Below are positions 43,830 to 51,613 of a stretch of 64,000 bases of DNA, in pieces. The notes below the pieces were generated by a model that searched no databases, was not told where the DNA came from, and saw only the letters and a list, made by a program, of their open reading frames with translations. The stretch is from Arthrobacter rhizosphaerae. GTDB lineage: Bacteria; Actinomycetota; Actinomycetes; Actinomycetales; Micrococcaceae. Each line of letters begins with the position of its first letter. Within the stretch, counting starts at the first letter, position 1. The translations under genes and the position numbers were made by a program. The stretch is from positions 1 to 64,000 of the forward strand of contig NZ_JALLAN010000002.1 in the NCBI RefSeq assembly GCF_023062595.1, in the 5' to 3' direction.

Positions 43830-44642
43830 ATGTCGCGAGTCGAACGCTATCAACACGGCGAACCCTGCTGGACGGACGTCCAGACCCCCGATGTGGAGGC
43901 GGCCAAGACCTTCTATGCTGCCGTCTTCGGGTGGACGTTCCAAGACCTTCCCACGCCGGACGGCCGAAGCTACGCGCAGGCTTTCGTCGGTGAGGATCTT
44001 GTCAGTGTTATCGCACCGCAGAACCCAAGTCAGGAAGCCGCGGGCCAGCCCGCCCAGTGGAACGTGTATTTTGCGGCTGATGATGCCCATGGACTTGCGC
44101 ATGACGTGGTGCATGCGGGCGGCACAGTCCAGTTCGGGCCGGAGGACGTGGCCGATACAGGGGTGATGCTCTTTATGGAGGTACCAGGCGGCGGAACCAC
44201 AGGGGTATGGCAGGCAGGCACGCACACGGGCTCGGCCTTGTACAACGAGCACGGGGCATTCGCCTGGGCGGAGCTGCTGACGCCTGAGCCGCAGTCCGCC
44301 GTCGCGTTTTTCCAGCACCTCTTTGGTCATGACGTCACCGAATACCCCCAGGACGACGGCGGGACGTACAGCACGCTGATGGTGGACGGCGCCGAGGTTG
44401 CGGGAATCGCACCGGCGGGAGGTGGCGACGGCGGGAAGCCCAACGCGTCACGTGCCGGCAACGGCTGGCAGGTCTACTTCGGTGTGTCCAGTGCTTCCGA
44501 GACCGTTATGGCAGCCGCGGCAGCCGGAGCGGAAGTTCTGGTGGAGCCCGAGTTCGCTGAGGACGCCGGAACGCTCGTGGCAACGCTGAAGGATCCGCAG
44601 GGCGGCGTCTTCAGCGTCGTCGAGATTGAGCCCACTCCCTGA
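43830..44642 (+). CDS. VOC family double-domain protein
   Basis: This 270-residue protein has two vicinal-oxygen-chelate modules in tandem: residues about 10-125 (PCWTDVQTPDVEAAKTFYAAVFGW) and about 135-268 (FAWAELLTPEPQSAVAFFQHLFG). It resembles the Cfp30B/27-kDa-antigen group; the catalytic role, if any, is unknown. Start ATG 43830 has GGGATTATC upstream, a weak site. A GC-rich hairpin follows its stop. Confidence 0.88.
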   Translation: MSRVERYQHGEPCWTDVQTPDVEAAKTFYAAVFGWTFQDLPTPDGRSYAQAFVGEDLVSVIAPQNPSQEAAGQPAQWNVYFAADDAHGLAHDVVHAGGTVQFGPEDVADTGVMLFMEVPGGGTTGVWQAGTHTGSALYNEHGAFAWAELLTPEPQSAVAFFQHLFGHDVTEYPQDDGGTYSTLMVDGAEVAGIAPAGGGDGGKPNASRAGNGWQVYFGVSSASETVMAAAAAGAEVLVEPEFAEDAGTLVATLKDPQGGVFSVVEIEPTP

Positions 44643-44658
44643 ACACGAGCAAAGGGAA

Positions 44659-44684
44659 GCCCCGGCCCCTGGGGGGGCCGGGGC
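44659..44684. terminator. GC-rich terminator hairpin
   Basis: GCCCCGGCCCC (44659-44669) pairs with GGGGCCGGGGC (44674-44684) around a 4-base loop, just after the VOC stop and 26 bases before the convergent secreted-protein gene. There is no clear U-run. Confidence 0.65.
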
Positions 44685-44709
44685 ACCTCTATTGGTTCCG
44701 ATGGAATGA

Positions 44710-45012
44710 CTAGTCAGTAATCGTTACGTCGTTCCGTTGGCCCTGACGATCGCAGACTACTGAGGAGACGTCTGTAGCATCGACTTGGGTGGCGAGCAGA
44801 ATGACCGGGCCAACCTTGATACCACAGAGCTGAGCCGCGACATTAGCCGCAACTGCGATGTTGACGTCATTCAAAATCTCCACGTTTCCGACGCTGACGT
44901 TAACCAGGCCGTCCTGATCCACATCGCGAACCGCCTGTGATGGGGTGGCTACGGCTCCCAAGATCAACAATGATCCAAAAACTGATGCGGTGGCTTTTTT
45001 CATGACTGACAT
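44710..45012 (-). CDS. Small secreted protein
   Basis: This 100-residue protein has a signal peptide (SVMKKATASVFGSLLILGAVATPSQA) and a short mature domain of alternating hydrophobic strands (DGLVNVSVGNVEILNDVNIAVAANV, CGIKVGPVILL) with two Cys. It resembles the beta-strand-rich small secreted proteins of actinobacteria that coat aerial structures, such as rodlins, but I would not assign it to that family. GGGAG precedes ATG 45012. Confidence 0.7.
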   Translation of the reverse strand: MSVMKKATASVFGSLLILGAVATPSQAVRDVDQDGLVNVSVGNVEILNDVNIAVAANVAAQLCGIKVGPVILLATQVDATDVSSVVCDRQGQRNDVTITD

Positions 45013-45396
45013 TATGTGCTCCCTTGATTCGCTCGAGGCTATGCCTACCGAGCTCAAGGCGACCCGTAGTGAACAGGGCGCCTGTTGTGGCAGGCAGAGA
45101 CCCGAACATCACTATTGGTTGCTTCTTTTTGATTTCCGCCGACGGCGGTGAAAGGCAGTCCAACCTAGGTTGACCCAAAGGGCCACGCCTGGTCAGGGCC
45201 GAACTGCAAGCCCTAGAGAAGAACCCCCATGCCACCTCTGGTACTGCTCTTCCATATCGTCGAGCTTAAAGGTAAGCATGCTTAGCAGTCAAGGGAAAAG
45301 AGTGTCTCATGTCAGATCTTCTTAAGCCACATCGAATGCTCCCCACCGGCCCCCTCGCCTCGCAAGCTCGGCCAGGGAACCCTGCCGGCGTGGGCC
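45013..45396. other. Intergenic region with a TAAG-CTTA palindrome
   Basis: About 380 bases without a supported gene. It contains the 12-bp palindrome TAAGCATGCTTA (45273-45284); a related TAAGTACGCTTA occurs at 49115-49126. A 47-codon open frame beginning at 45309 (MSDLLKP) has only a weak GGGAAAAGAG site and no recognisable content, so I do not call it. Confidence 0.45.
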
Positions 45397-45432
45397 CCAA
45401 AACTGCCGTTATGAGCCTTCTAAACGGCAGTT
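45397..45432 (-). terminator. Intrinsic terminator of the purFM operon
   Basis: AACTGCCGTT (45401-45410) pairs with AACGGCAGTT (45423-45432); in the minus-strand direction the stem is followed by four U residues. It lies 25 bases beyond the purM stop (45457). Confidence 0.75.
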
Positions 45433-45456
45433 ACGGAAGCACTCGATGGAGAAGTA

Positions 45457-46608
45457 TCAGGCGTAGGCGTTGACCAGGCGGACGGCGCCGCCGTCAACAC
45501 CCTTGGCACCCTGGACGTAGTCCACTCCGGTCTTGATGATGGAGTCGGAATCCTGTTCCACAGTGCCCATGATCCAGGAGGGCAGGCCTCGGTCGTTCAG
45601 CCTGTTCACGGCGGCGTCGGCGGCTTCCGCGGAAACGATGGCCACCATGCCCACGCCCAGGTTCAGCGTGCGCTCCAGGTCCGCGAGCGGCACGTTGCCG
45701 AGCTCGGAGACCAGCTTGAAGATTGCGGGCAGTTCCCAGGTTGCGCGGTCCACCGTGGCCACGAGGCCCTGGGGGAGGACGCGGGCCAGGTTTGCCGCGA
45801 GGCCTCCACCCGTGACGTGGCTGAACCCGTGGACTGCTGCCCCGGAGTTGACCGGGAAAGTGCGGGCAAGGTCCAGGCAATCTGCGGCGTAAACGCGTGT
45901 GGGTTCCAGCAGTTCTTCGCCGAGGGTGCGCCCCAGCTCGGAGACCTGCCGGTCAAGTGCCCAGCCGGCGTGGTTGATGACCCGGCGGACCAGGGAGTAG
46001 CCGTTGGAGTGCAGCCCGGAGGAAGCCATTCCAATCACAACGTCTCCCGCACGGACGCGGTCCGGGCCAAGGAGGGAATCGGCTTCGACCACACCGGTGG
46101 CAGCACCGGCAACATCGTATTCGTGCTCGCCCAAGAGGCCCGGGTGCTCTGCGGTTTCGCCGCCCACCAGTGCGGTACCGGCCACGGAGCAGGCAGCAGC
46201 GATGCCGCGGACGATGTCGGCGATGCGTTCAGGAACAACCTTGCCGCACGCAATGTAGTCAGTCATGAACAGCGGCTCGGCGCCCACCACCACGATGTCG
46301 TCCACCACCATGCCCACGAGGTCGTAGCCAATGGTGTCGTGGATGTCCATCGCCTGGGCAATGGCAACCTTGGTGCCGACACCGTCGGTGGAAGTGGCCA
46401 GCAGCGGACGCTTGTAGGTCAGCAGCCGGGAGACGTCGTAAAGGCCGGCAAAGCCGCCCACCCCACCAAGCACCGAGGAATTATGAGTCGCCTTGACGGC
46501 GCCCTTCATCAGCTCGACGGCGCGGTCGCCCGCTTCGACGTCGACGCCGGCAGAGGCGTAGGTGATTCCGGCGCTTTTGGCTCCGGCGGCTGGGGAAGCG
46601 GAAGTCAT
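45457..46608 (-). CDS. purM: Phosphoribosylformylglycinamidine cyclo-ligase
   Basis: This 383-residue AIR synthetase uses ATP to close the imidazole ring of FGAM. Typical segments are ATSTDGVGTKVAIA, VVVGAEPLFMTDYIACG, ALVGGETAEHPG (phosphate/ATP site) and GFSHVTGGGLAANLARVLP. The length is normal. ATG 46608 overlaps the purF stop, so the two are translationally coupled. Confidence 0.97.
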   Translation of the reverse strand: MTSASPAAGAKSAGITYASAGVDVEAGDRAVELMKGAVKATHNSSVLGGVGGFAGLYDVSRLLTYKRPLLATSTDGVGTKVAIAQAMDIHDTIGYDLVGMVVDDIVVVGAEPLFMTDYIACGKVVPERIADIVRGIAAACSVAGTALVGGETAEHPGLLGEHEYDVAGAATGVVEADSLLGPDRVRAGDVVIGMASSGLHSNGYSLVRRVINHAGWALDRQVSELGRTLGEELLEPTRVYAADCLDLARTFPVNSGAAVHGFSHVTGGGLAANLARVLPQGLVATVDRATWELPAIFKLVSELGNVPLADLERTLNLGVGMVAIVSAEAADAAVNRLNDRGLPSWIMGTVEQDSDSIIKTGVDYVQGAKGVDGGAVRLVNAYA

Positions 46609-48254
46609 ACTGGCTCTTTCTTGTCAGAGTCGATCAGGCGATCAGCGTCAGTCAGCAGGTTTTCAAATTCGGAGTCGGGCCCCGGATCGCAGCCGGTAGC
46701 GCCGGCCTTTTCCGCGGGATCCTCGTCAGCCGGTACTTCGTCGGAGGGGCTGCCAGCAGCGGAGGCTCCGGCGGCCGGGATGCCGCCGAGGTCTGTGCGC
46801 TCGAGGAGGTTCTTGCCCAGCTTGTCGGCACCCGGGAGCTCGATGGGGTATTTGCCGGTGAAGCAGGCGGTGCACAGACGTTCGCGCGGCTGCTGGGTGG
46901 CGCCGATCATGCCGTCTTCGGAAATGTAGGCCAGGGAGTCGGCGCCGATGGCCTGGGTGATCTCGTCCACGGTGGCTCCGTTGGCAATGAGCTCTGCCCG
47001 GGACGCGAAGTCGATGCCGTAGAAGCAGGGCCATTTCACCGGCGGCGAGGAAATCTTCACGTGGACGCTGGCGGCACCGGCCTCGCGGAGCATCCGTACG
47101 ATGGCGCGCTGGGTGTTGCCGCGGACGATCGAGTCGTCCACCACAACAACGCGCTTGCCGCGGATCACCGATTCCAGGGCGTTGAGCTTGAGTCTGATGC
47201 CCAGTTGGCGCAGCGTCTGGGATGGCTGGATGAAGGTACGGCCCACATAGGAGTTCTTGACGAATCCGTGTGCGAAGGGGATGCCGGACTCTTCGGCGTA
47301 GCCTACGGCAGCTGGCGTTCCTGATTCGGGGACCGGGATGACAAGGTCGGCTTCCTGGGTGTTTTCCCGGGCGAGCTGGCGGCCCATTTCCACACGGGAC
47401 TCATACACGGAGCGTCCTGCGATGGATGCGTCCGGGCGGGCGAGGTAGACGTACTCGAAAACGCAACCGGCCGGCGTCGCCTCCGCAAACCGTACGGACC
47501 GTACGCCGGCTTCGTCGATGGCGATGAATTCTCCGGGTTCGATCTCCCGGATGAAGCTGGCGCCCACCGTGGCAAGGGCTGATTGCTCGGAGGCGACAAC
47601 CCAGCCGCGTTCCAGGCGGCCGAGGCACAGGGGGCGGATGCCGTAGGTATCGCGTGCGGCGTACAGGGTGCCCTCGTCCATGAAGACGAAGCAGAATCCA
47701 CCCTTGATCTTTGGCAGGAGCTCGATGGCGGTCTGTTCCAACGACTTTCCTGGCTCGCCTTCGAGGAGCGCCGTAACCAGTGCGGTGTCAGAAGTGTTTC
47801 CCTGCTTCATTTCGCCGCTGAGCTGGCCGCCATTGCGGCTCATGATCATGGCTTTGAGTTCGGCTGTGTTGGTGAGGTTGCCGTTGTGCGCCAGGGCCAC
47901 GGTGCCAGTTGAGGTGGCGCCGAGCGTGGGCTGGGCGTTGGCCCAGTGGCTTGCACCGGTGGTGGAGTAGCGGCAGTGGCCTACGGCAAGGTGCCCCGTC
48001 AGGGTGTTCAGGGTCGTCTCGTCAAAGACCTGGGACACCAGGCCCATGTCCTTGTAGACGTTGATCCGCTTGCCGTCCGAAGTGGCTATACCAGCCGACT
48101 CCTGACCGCGGTGCTGCAATGCATACAGCCCGTAGTAGGTGAGTTTTGCTACTTCTTCACCTGGTGCCCAGACCCCAAAGACGCCACATGCGTCCTGAGG
48201 GCCTTTTTCGCCAGGGAGAAGATCATGAGAAAGTTTTCCGTCGCCGCGTGCCAC
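46605..48254 (-). CDS. purF: Amidophosphoribosyltransferase
   Basis: This 549-residue enzyme makes phosphoribosylamine from PRPP and glutamine, the first committed step of purine synthesis. It has a short propeptide, N-terminal nucleophile Cys23 (DACGVFG), the glutaminase domain (ALQHRGQESAGIAT), and the PRTase domain with RVVVVDDSIVRGNTQR. An iron-sulfur type Cys pattern is suggested by CFYGIDF and CTACFTGKYP. GTG 48254 is the start. The C terminus carries an extra Ala/Ser/Gly-rich tail. It overlaps purM. Confidence 0.97.
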   Translation of the reverse strand: MARGDGKLSHDLLPGEKGPQDACGVFGVWAPGEEVAKLTYYGLYALQHRGQESAGIATSDGKRINVYKDMGLVSQVFDETTLNTLTGHLAVGHCRYSTTGASHWANAQPTLGATSTGTVALAHNGNLTNTAELKAMIMSRNGGQLSGEMKQGNTSDTALVTALLEGEPGKSLEQTAIELLPKIKGGFCFVFMDEGTLYAARDTYGIRPLCLGRLERGWVVASEQSALATVGASFIREIEPGEFIAIDEAGVRSVRFAEATPAGCVFEYVYLARPDASIAGRSVYESRVEMGRQLARENTQEADLVIPVPESGTPAAVGYAEESGIPFAHGFVKNSYVGRTFIQPSQTLRQLGIRLKLNALESVIRGKRVVVVDDSIVRGNTQRAIVRMLREAGAASVHVKISSPPVKWPCFYGIDFASRAELIANGATVDEITQAIGADSLAYISEDGMIGATQQPRERLCTACFTGKYPIELPGADKLGKNLLERTDLGGIPAAGASAAGSPSDEVPADEDPAEKAGATGCDPGPDSEFENLLTDADRLIDSDKKEPV

Positions 48255-48301
48255 TGGTCGATTATCTCACGCCATACGCTAAGACTTTTCCGTCCGGGCG
48301 T

Positions 48302-48682
48302 TTATGACTGCGGGGAAGGGTGGCCGTCCGTGCCGGTGTCTGAGATGTTTTCTGTCCCGGTATCAGTATCGGGAACGGATTCGACGACGGCGTGCTCGGC
48401 CCGCCGGACACTCAAGCGATCCAGCACCAGGGCCGCAGCGGCGCCCAGGAGGGCCCCACCGGCGGCGAACAGGATCATGAAGAAACCAAAAACCGAACCG
48501 GGGTCATAGCTCGCACTCCCTGGCAGTGCGAAGGCGACGACGGCCGCCACCGCCACGCCTACGATGCCGCCCAATATGAGGAAAGGCACATACCTGGGAG
48601 CCCTGCGAACAGTGACGTCCCGGCGTTCCGGCTCCGGAAGCGGATTGTTGCCTGCAGTGCCGGGAGTTTCTTCGAAAGACAT
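48302..48682 (-). CDS. Hypothetical membrane protein
   Basis: This 126-residue protein has a cytosolic N terminus (about 30 residues, acidic then basic), two predicted membrane helices (residues about 40-60 and 68-90), and a C-terminal tail of polar Asp/Thr repeats (DTDTGTENISDTGTDG). ATG 48682 is the best start. It lies directly upstream of purF in the same orientation, 47 bases away. The family is not recognised. Confidence 0.65.
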   Translation of the reverse strand: MSFEETPGTAGNNPLPEPERRDVTVRRAPRYVPFLILGGIVGVAVAAVVAFALPGSASYDPGSVFGFFMILFAAGGALLGAAAALVLDRLSVRRAEHAVVESVPDTDTGTENISDTGTDGHPSPQS

Positions 48683-48835
48683 GCCATCAAGCCTACTGTG
48701 CGGCATGTCCTCCAGTGTTGCGGGCAGCAATCGACAGGGTTACTCGGGCTGCTTACGATTAATTCCGGGCATGCCTGATTCTGCGTTTCCTGTGGACGTG
48801 TCCAGATCGTGCGGCCAGCATGGAGGAGGAGGCCG

Positions 48836-49060
48836 ATGAAAGCATATGAATCGCTCCCGCCTGCAGCGCGAAGGCTCGCGAAGTGGGGGTCTATCGGATT
48901 GCTGTTGGCTGTAGGGCTTGGTCTGGTGCTGATGACGTTCCTGGAGTTCTGGACGGCGTTCTTCATTGCCCTCGGACTGTACCTGGCGCTTTTTGGCCCG
49001 CTCAATGTGGCAGCCAGAAAGGAACACCTTCAGATGCTACGGAATAGAAACCGGGCCTGA
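48836..49060 (+). CDS. Small membrane protein
   Basis: This 74-residue protein has two predicted membrane helices (residues about 18-37 and 38-56) and a basic C terminus. GGAGGAGG lies just before ATG 48836, a very strong site. The function is unknown. Confidence 0.7.
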   Translation: MKAYESLPPAARRLAKWGSIGLLLAVGLGLVLMTFLEFWTAFFIALGLYLALFGPLNVAARKEHLQMLRNRNRA

Positions 49061-49216
49061 GAGATCACCGCGCATCAATCAGGGGCTGGGTTGACGTAAC
49101 TGTACATAGAAAATAAGTACGCTTACTATTGCATACCAAAGGATGACACCTGCTTGTCCGAGCAGCCATTCCGGGGCTCGTTGGTCCCGGCCCGATCGCT
49201 GAAGGGAGACCCGGCA

Positions 49217-49516
49217 ATGGCCACTGATTATGACGCACCCCGGAAGTCCGAAGCAGATGTGGTCCCGGAATCACTCGACGAGCTTCAAGCCGTCCCGGGC
49301 GCAGTCCGCACACGGGATGCCGACATTGATGAAGCTGAGACTGCAGAGGGTGTCGAGCTGCCCGGAGCTGACCTCTCGAATCTGGAACTCACAGTCGAGA
49401 TCATTCCGCCCCAGAAGGATGAGTTCGTCTGCTCGTCGTGTTTCCTGGTCCGACACAGGTCCCAGGTAGCCCGGCAGGCCAACGGCATGACCTATTGCAC
49501 CGAGTGTGAAGGGTAG
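49217..49516 (+). CDS. DUF4193 zinc-ribbon protein
   Basis: This 99-residue small acidic protein begins MATDYDAPRK and ends with a zinc-ribbon-like pair CSSCFLVRH and CTECEG; these features define DUF4193. The function is unknown but the protein is conserved in actinobacteria. GAAGGGAGA precedes ATG 49217. The motif TAAGTACGCTTA (49115-49126) lies about 90 bases upstream. Confidence 0.92.
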   Translation: MATDYDAPRKSEADVVPESLDELQAVPGAVRTRDADIDEAETAEGVELPGADLSNLELTVEIIPPQKDEFVCSSCFLVRHRSQVARQANGMTYCTECEG

Positions 49517-49787
49517 ATCCGCCATGGCAGGCCTTCCCAGCTGACCCTCTTTGCCCTGAAACGAGGGCCGACACGCTCCAAGTTGGCGCGTCGGACCCCT
49601 CTCAGTCCGCAAAGAAGGTCAGGAAGGCACAGGTAGGCCCGGCCATGTCCTTGGTCAGCCGCCGTCGGACAAGCACCAAGAAAAAGTTTCAGAATGGCCC
49701 ATCCGTTGTGCCTTCGCTCCCGAATACCAGCTAGAACCAGCAGGTTCTGTTACCCATTCCATATATAGGTATTGATCAGGAGCGATC
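49517..49787. other. Intergenic region with weak hairpin
   Basis: No gene is supported. CCGACACGC (49568-49576) can pair with GCGCGTCGG (49586-49594) with one mismatch, a possible weak terminator of the DUF4193 gene. The right part, rich in A and T, leads to the DUF4383 start. Confidence 0.4.
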
Positions 49788-50249
49788 ATGACAACAGTCA
49801 GCAACTCACGCACCGGGGTGCGCACTAACGTGCAAAAGGCAGCTTTGGCTATCGGTGCCGTTTTCCTCCTCGTTGGAATCCTGGGCTTCATCCCGGGGAT
49901 CACCAGCAACGTGGACCAGTTGAGCTTCGCCGGGCACCATTCAGGGGCAATGCTTCTGGGCCTGTTCCAGGTTTCCGTACTGCATAATGCCGTGCACCTG
50001 TTGTTCGGCGTCGCGGGACTGGTCCTGGCCCGAAGCGCATCAGGCGCCCGCTCCTACTTGCTCTTCGGAGGCATCATCTACCTCGTCCTCTGGATCTACG
50101 GACTTGTGGTGGATCAGGAATCGGCCGGCAATTTTGTCCCACTGAACGCTGCCGACAACTGGCTTCACCTGCTGCTGGGCGTGGCCATGATTGCGCTGGC
50201 CCTGATTCTCACCAGGGGCCGGAACCACCAGGCCCGGGCGCGCGCCTAG
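49788..50249 (+). CDS. DUF4383 membrane protein
   Basis: This 153-residue protein has four membrane helices of the DUF4383 type: ALAIGAVFLLVGILGFIPG, LFQVSVLHNAVHLLFGVAGL, LLFGGIIYLVLWIYGLVVD and WLHLLLGVAMIALAL. HNxxH and LNxADNWLHLLLG are the family marks. AGGAGC precedes ATG 49788. The function is unknown; it occurs in stress-linked settings in actinobacteria. A 14-mer is duplicated over its stop codon. Confidence 0.92.
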   Translation: MTTVSNSRTGVRTNVQKAALAIGAVFLLVGILGFIPGITSNVDQLSFAGHHSGAMLLGLFQVSVLHNAVHLLFGVAGLVLARSASGARSYLLFGGIIYLVLWIYGLVVDQESAGNFVPLNAADNWLHLLLGVAMIALALILTRGRNHQARARA

Positions 50250-50274
50250 AGGACCACGCATAGAGGACCACGCA
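50247..50274. repeat. 14-bp tandem duplication at DUF4383 stop
   Basis: TAGAGGACCACGCA occurs at 50247-50260 and 50261-50274. The first TAG is the stop codon itself, so the duplication begins exactly there. Confidence 0.85.
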
Positions 50275-50309
50275 TAAAGGATGCTGAGCTGGTGCGGCCC
50301 GGCGGATGG

Positions 50310-50630
50310 TCAGGCCCCGCCTGTCCTCCCCCGGCCGCCAGCCAGCAGATAGGAATCTTCGAGGAGCTCACCGAGCTCCTCCTTGGTCACCTTGTCCAAC
50401 CGGACCAGGACCAGTTGAGGCGAGCGGTCGTGATGGGGAGTCCAGAAGTAGGTTTCGGGATCCGTTCCGGCAAGCGCCTCACGTTCCTCGGTCTTGACTG
50501 TGAGAACGCCTTCCTCCCAGATCCTGGCCATGAGCGTCCGGGCAAACCAGGCCGGCTGGCTCCAACCGAGCCGCTCGGTCACCCCGGGCATGGCCAGACA
50601 GATGCTCCGCACGTCCTCTTCGGTGGGCAT
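50310..50630 (-). CDS. MmcQ/YjbR family protein
   Basis: This 106-residue protein of the MmcQ/YjbR fold has EEDVRSICLAMPGVTERLGWSQPAWFARTLMARIWEEGVL and LVRLDKVTKEELGELLEDSYLLA. The family has been described as DNA-binding-like but the function is unclear. ATG 50630 starts just past the HIU-hydrolase stop; the longer TTG 50666 would overlap that gene by 29 bases and has no ribosome site. Confidence 0.8.
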   Translation of the reverse strand: MPTEEDVRSICLAMPGVTERLGWSQPAWFARTLMARIWEEGVLTVKTEEREALAGTDPETYFWTPHHDRSPQLVLVRLDKVTKEELGELLEDSYLLAGGRGRTGGA

Positions 50631-50637
50631 GGATGGG

Positions 50638-50979
50638 TCAGCTGCCGCGGTAGGTGGAGTAGCCAAAGGGGCTCAGCAGCAAGGGCACGTGGTAGTGCTC
50701 ACCGGGGCCGGTAACCGTGAACACCAGATCCACCTCGGGAAAGAATGTCTCGGTACCAAGGCCCTCGTAGTAGCTGCCGGTGCCGAAATTGAGGCGATAG
50801 GTCCCGGGGCGCAATTCTTCGGGTCCCAGGTTTTTGAGCCGGCCATCTGCATCGGTGGTACCGGTGGCCAGCAGGTCCCAGCCGCCGCCGTCGTGCGCAT
50901 AAAGCCCGACGGCGACTCCCGCAGCCGGCCTCCCCGAGGCCGTGTCCAGGACGTGCGTGGTTATCTGTGAAACGCTCAT
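50638..50979 (-). CDS. uraH: 5-Hydroxyisourate hydrolase
   Basis: This 113-residue transthyretin-like enzyme converts 5-hydroxyisourate into OHCU, the second step of urate breakdown. It has the HIUH signatures ITTHVLDTASGRPAAG near the start, FFPEVDLVFTV, HYHVPLLLSPFGYSTYRGS at the C terminus (conserved YRGS), and an Arg in LRPGTYRL. ATG 50979 overlaps the upstream uraD stop by four bases. Confidence 0.95.
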   Translation of the reverse strand: MSVSQITTHVLDTASGRPAAGVAVGLYAHDGGGWDLLATGTTDADGRLKNLGPEELRPGTYRLNFGTGSYYEGLGTETFFPEVDLVFTVTGPGEHYHVPLLLSPFGYSTYRGS

Positions 50980-51473
50980 TCGCTGATTACTCCTTCCACG
51001 CGCAGCACGGCGATTTCCCGCAGCTGTTGGGCAATGATGGCCTGCTCCTGGTCGGGCGTATGGGTAAGGCGTTGCCTGAGGGCGGCCAGGATCTCGGACG
51101 CCGTCCGGCCGGCCGCACGGATCAGGAACACCTGCCCGAACTTTTCCTCGTATTGGCGGTTGCCTTCAGCAAGTTCCCGGGCCACCTCCACGTCAGCCGG
51201 ATCCACCCCTGCCTGCTCGGAACGGGACATGGACGCTTCGGCGCTTTTCGCCGTCGGACGTTCCCCGATCCGGGGGTGATGGCTTAGCGCCTGTTGGACC
51301 TCTGCGTTGGTAAAAGGGTTTGCTGTAGTCCTGGCGACGTCCATGAGGGCCTGCAGCGACGGGAAGGGGCGGGCGTCCGCAACCTGCTCCAGCCAGCGGT
51401 CCACATCGAGGCAAGGCCGTAGCGCCGCGACGGCATCCCCGCGATTGAGGGCATTGAATGCTGCAAGCTGCAT
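50976..51473 (-). CDS. uraD: OHCU decarboxylase
   Basis: This 165-residue helical enzyme removes CO2 from OHCU to give (S)-allantoin. Signature HHPRIGER (with catalytic His) is present along with LNRGDAVAALRPCLDVDRWL. Start ATG 51473 has GGAAG at normal distance. It is followed by uraH; urate oxidase itself is not in the window, so the step before must be supplied elsewhere. Confidence 0.95.
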   Translation of the reverse strand: MQLAAFNALNRGDAVAALRPCLDVDRWLEQVADARPFPSLQALMDVARTTANPFTNAEVQQALSHHPRIGERPTAKSAEASMSRSEQAGVDPADVEVARELAEGNRQYEEKFGQVFLIRAAGRTASEILAALRQRLTHTPDQEQAIIAQQLREIAVLRVEGVISE

Positions 51474-51613
51474 GCTGGATCTTCCTGTGCACAACGTGAA
51501 GAGACTGGAGCAACGGTGTCACGAGACTACAGCACAGCCCTCCCGGACTATGATCCTGATTGGGGGCAGGGACTGGGGCTGGAGGCCGGGGGTCCTTCAA
51601 CAAGGGGGTCTCA

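Noticed and set aside
45309..45452. 47-codon open frame beginning MSDLLKP
   Set aside because: Weak ribosome site, no domain, and it runs through the purM terminator hairpin; more likely non-coding.
49120..49133. 14-bp exact match with 59979-59992 (CGCTTACTATTGCA) as a repeat
   Set aside because: Several 14-bp matches are expected by chance in a 64-kb window; only the palindromic core was kept as a weak motif finding.
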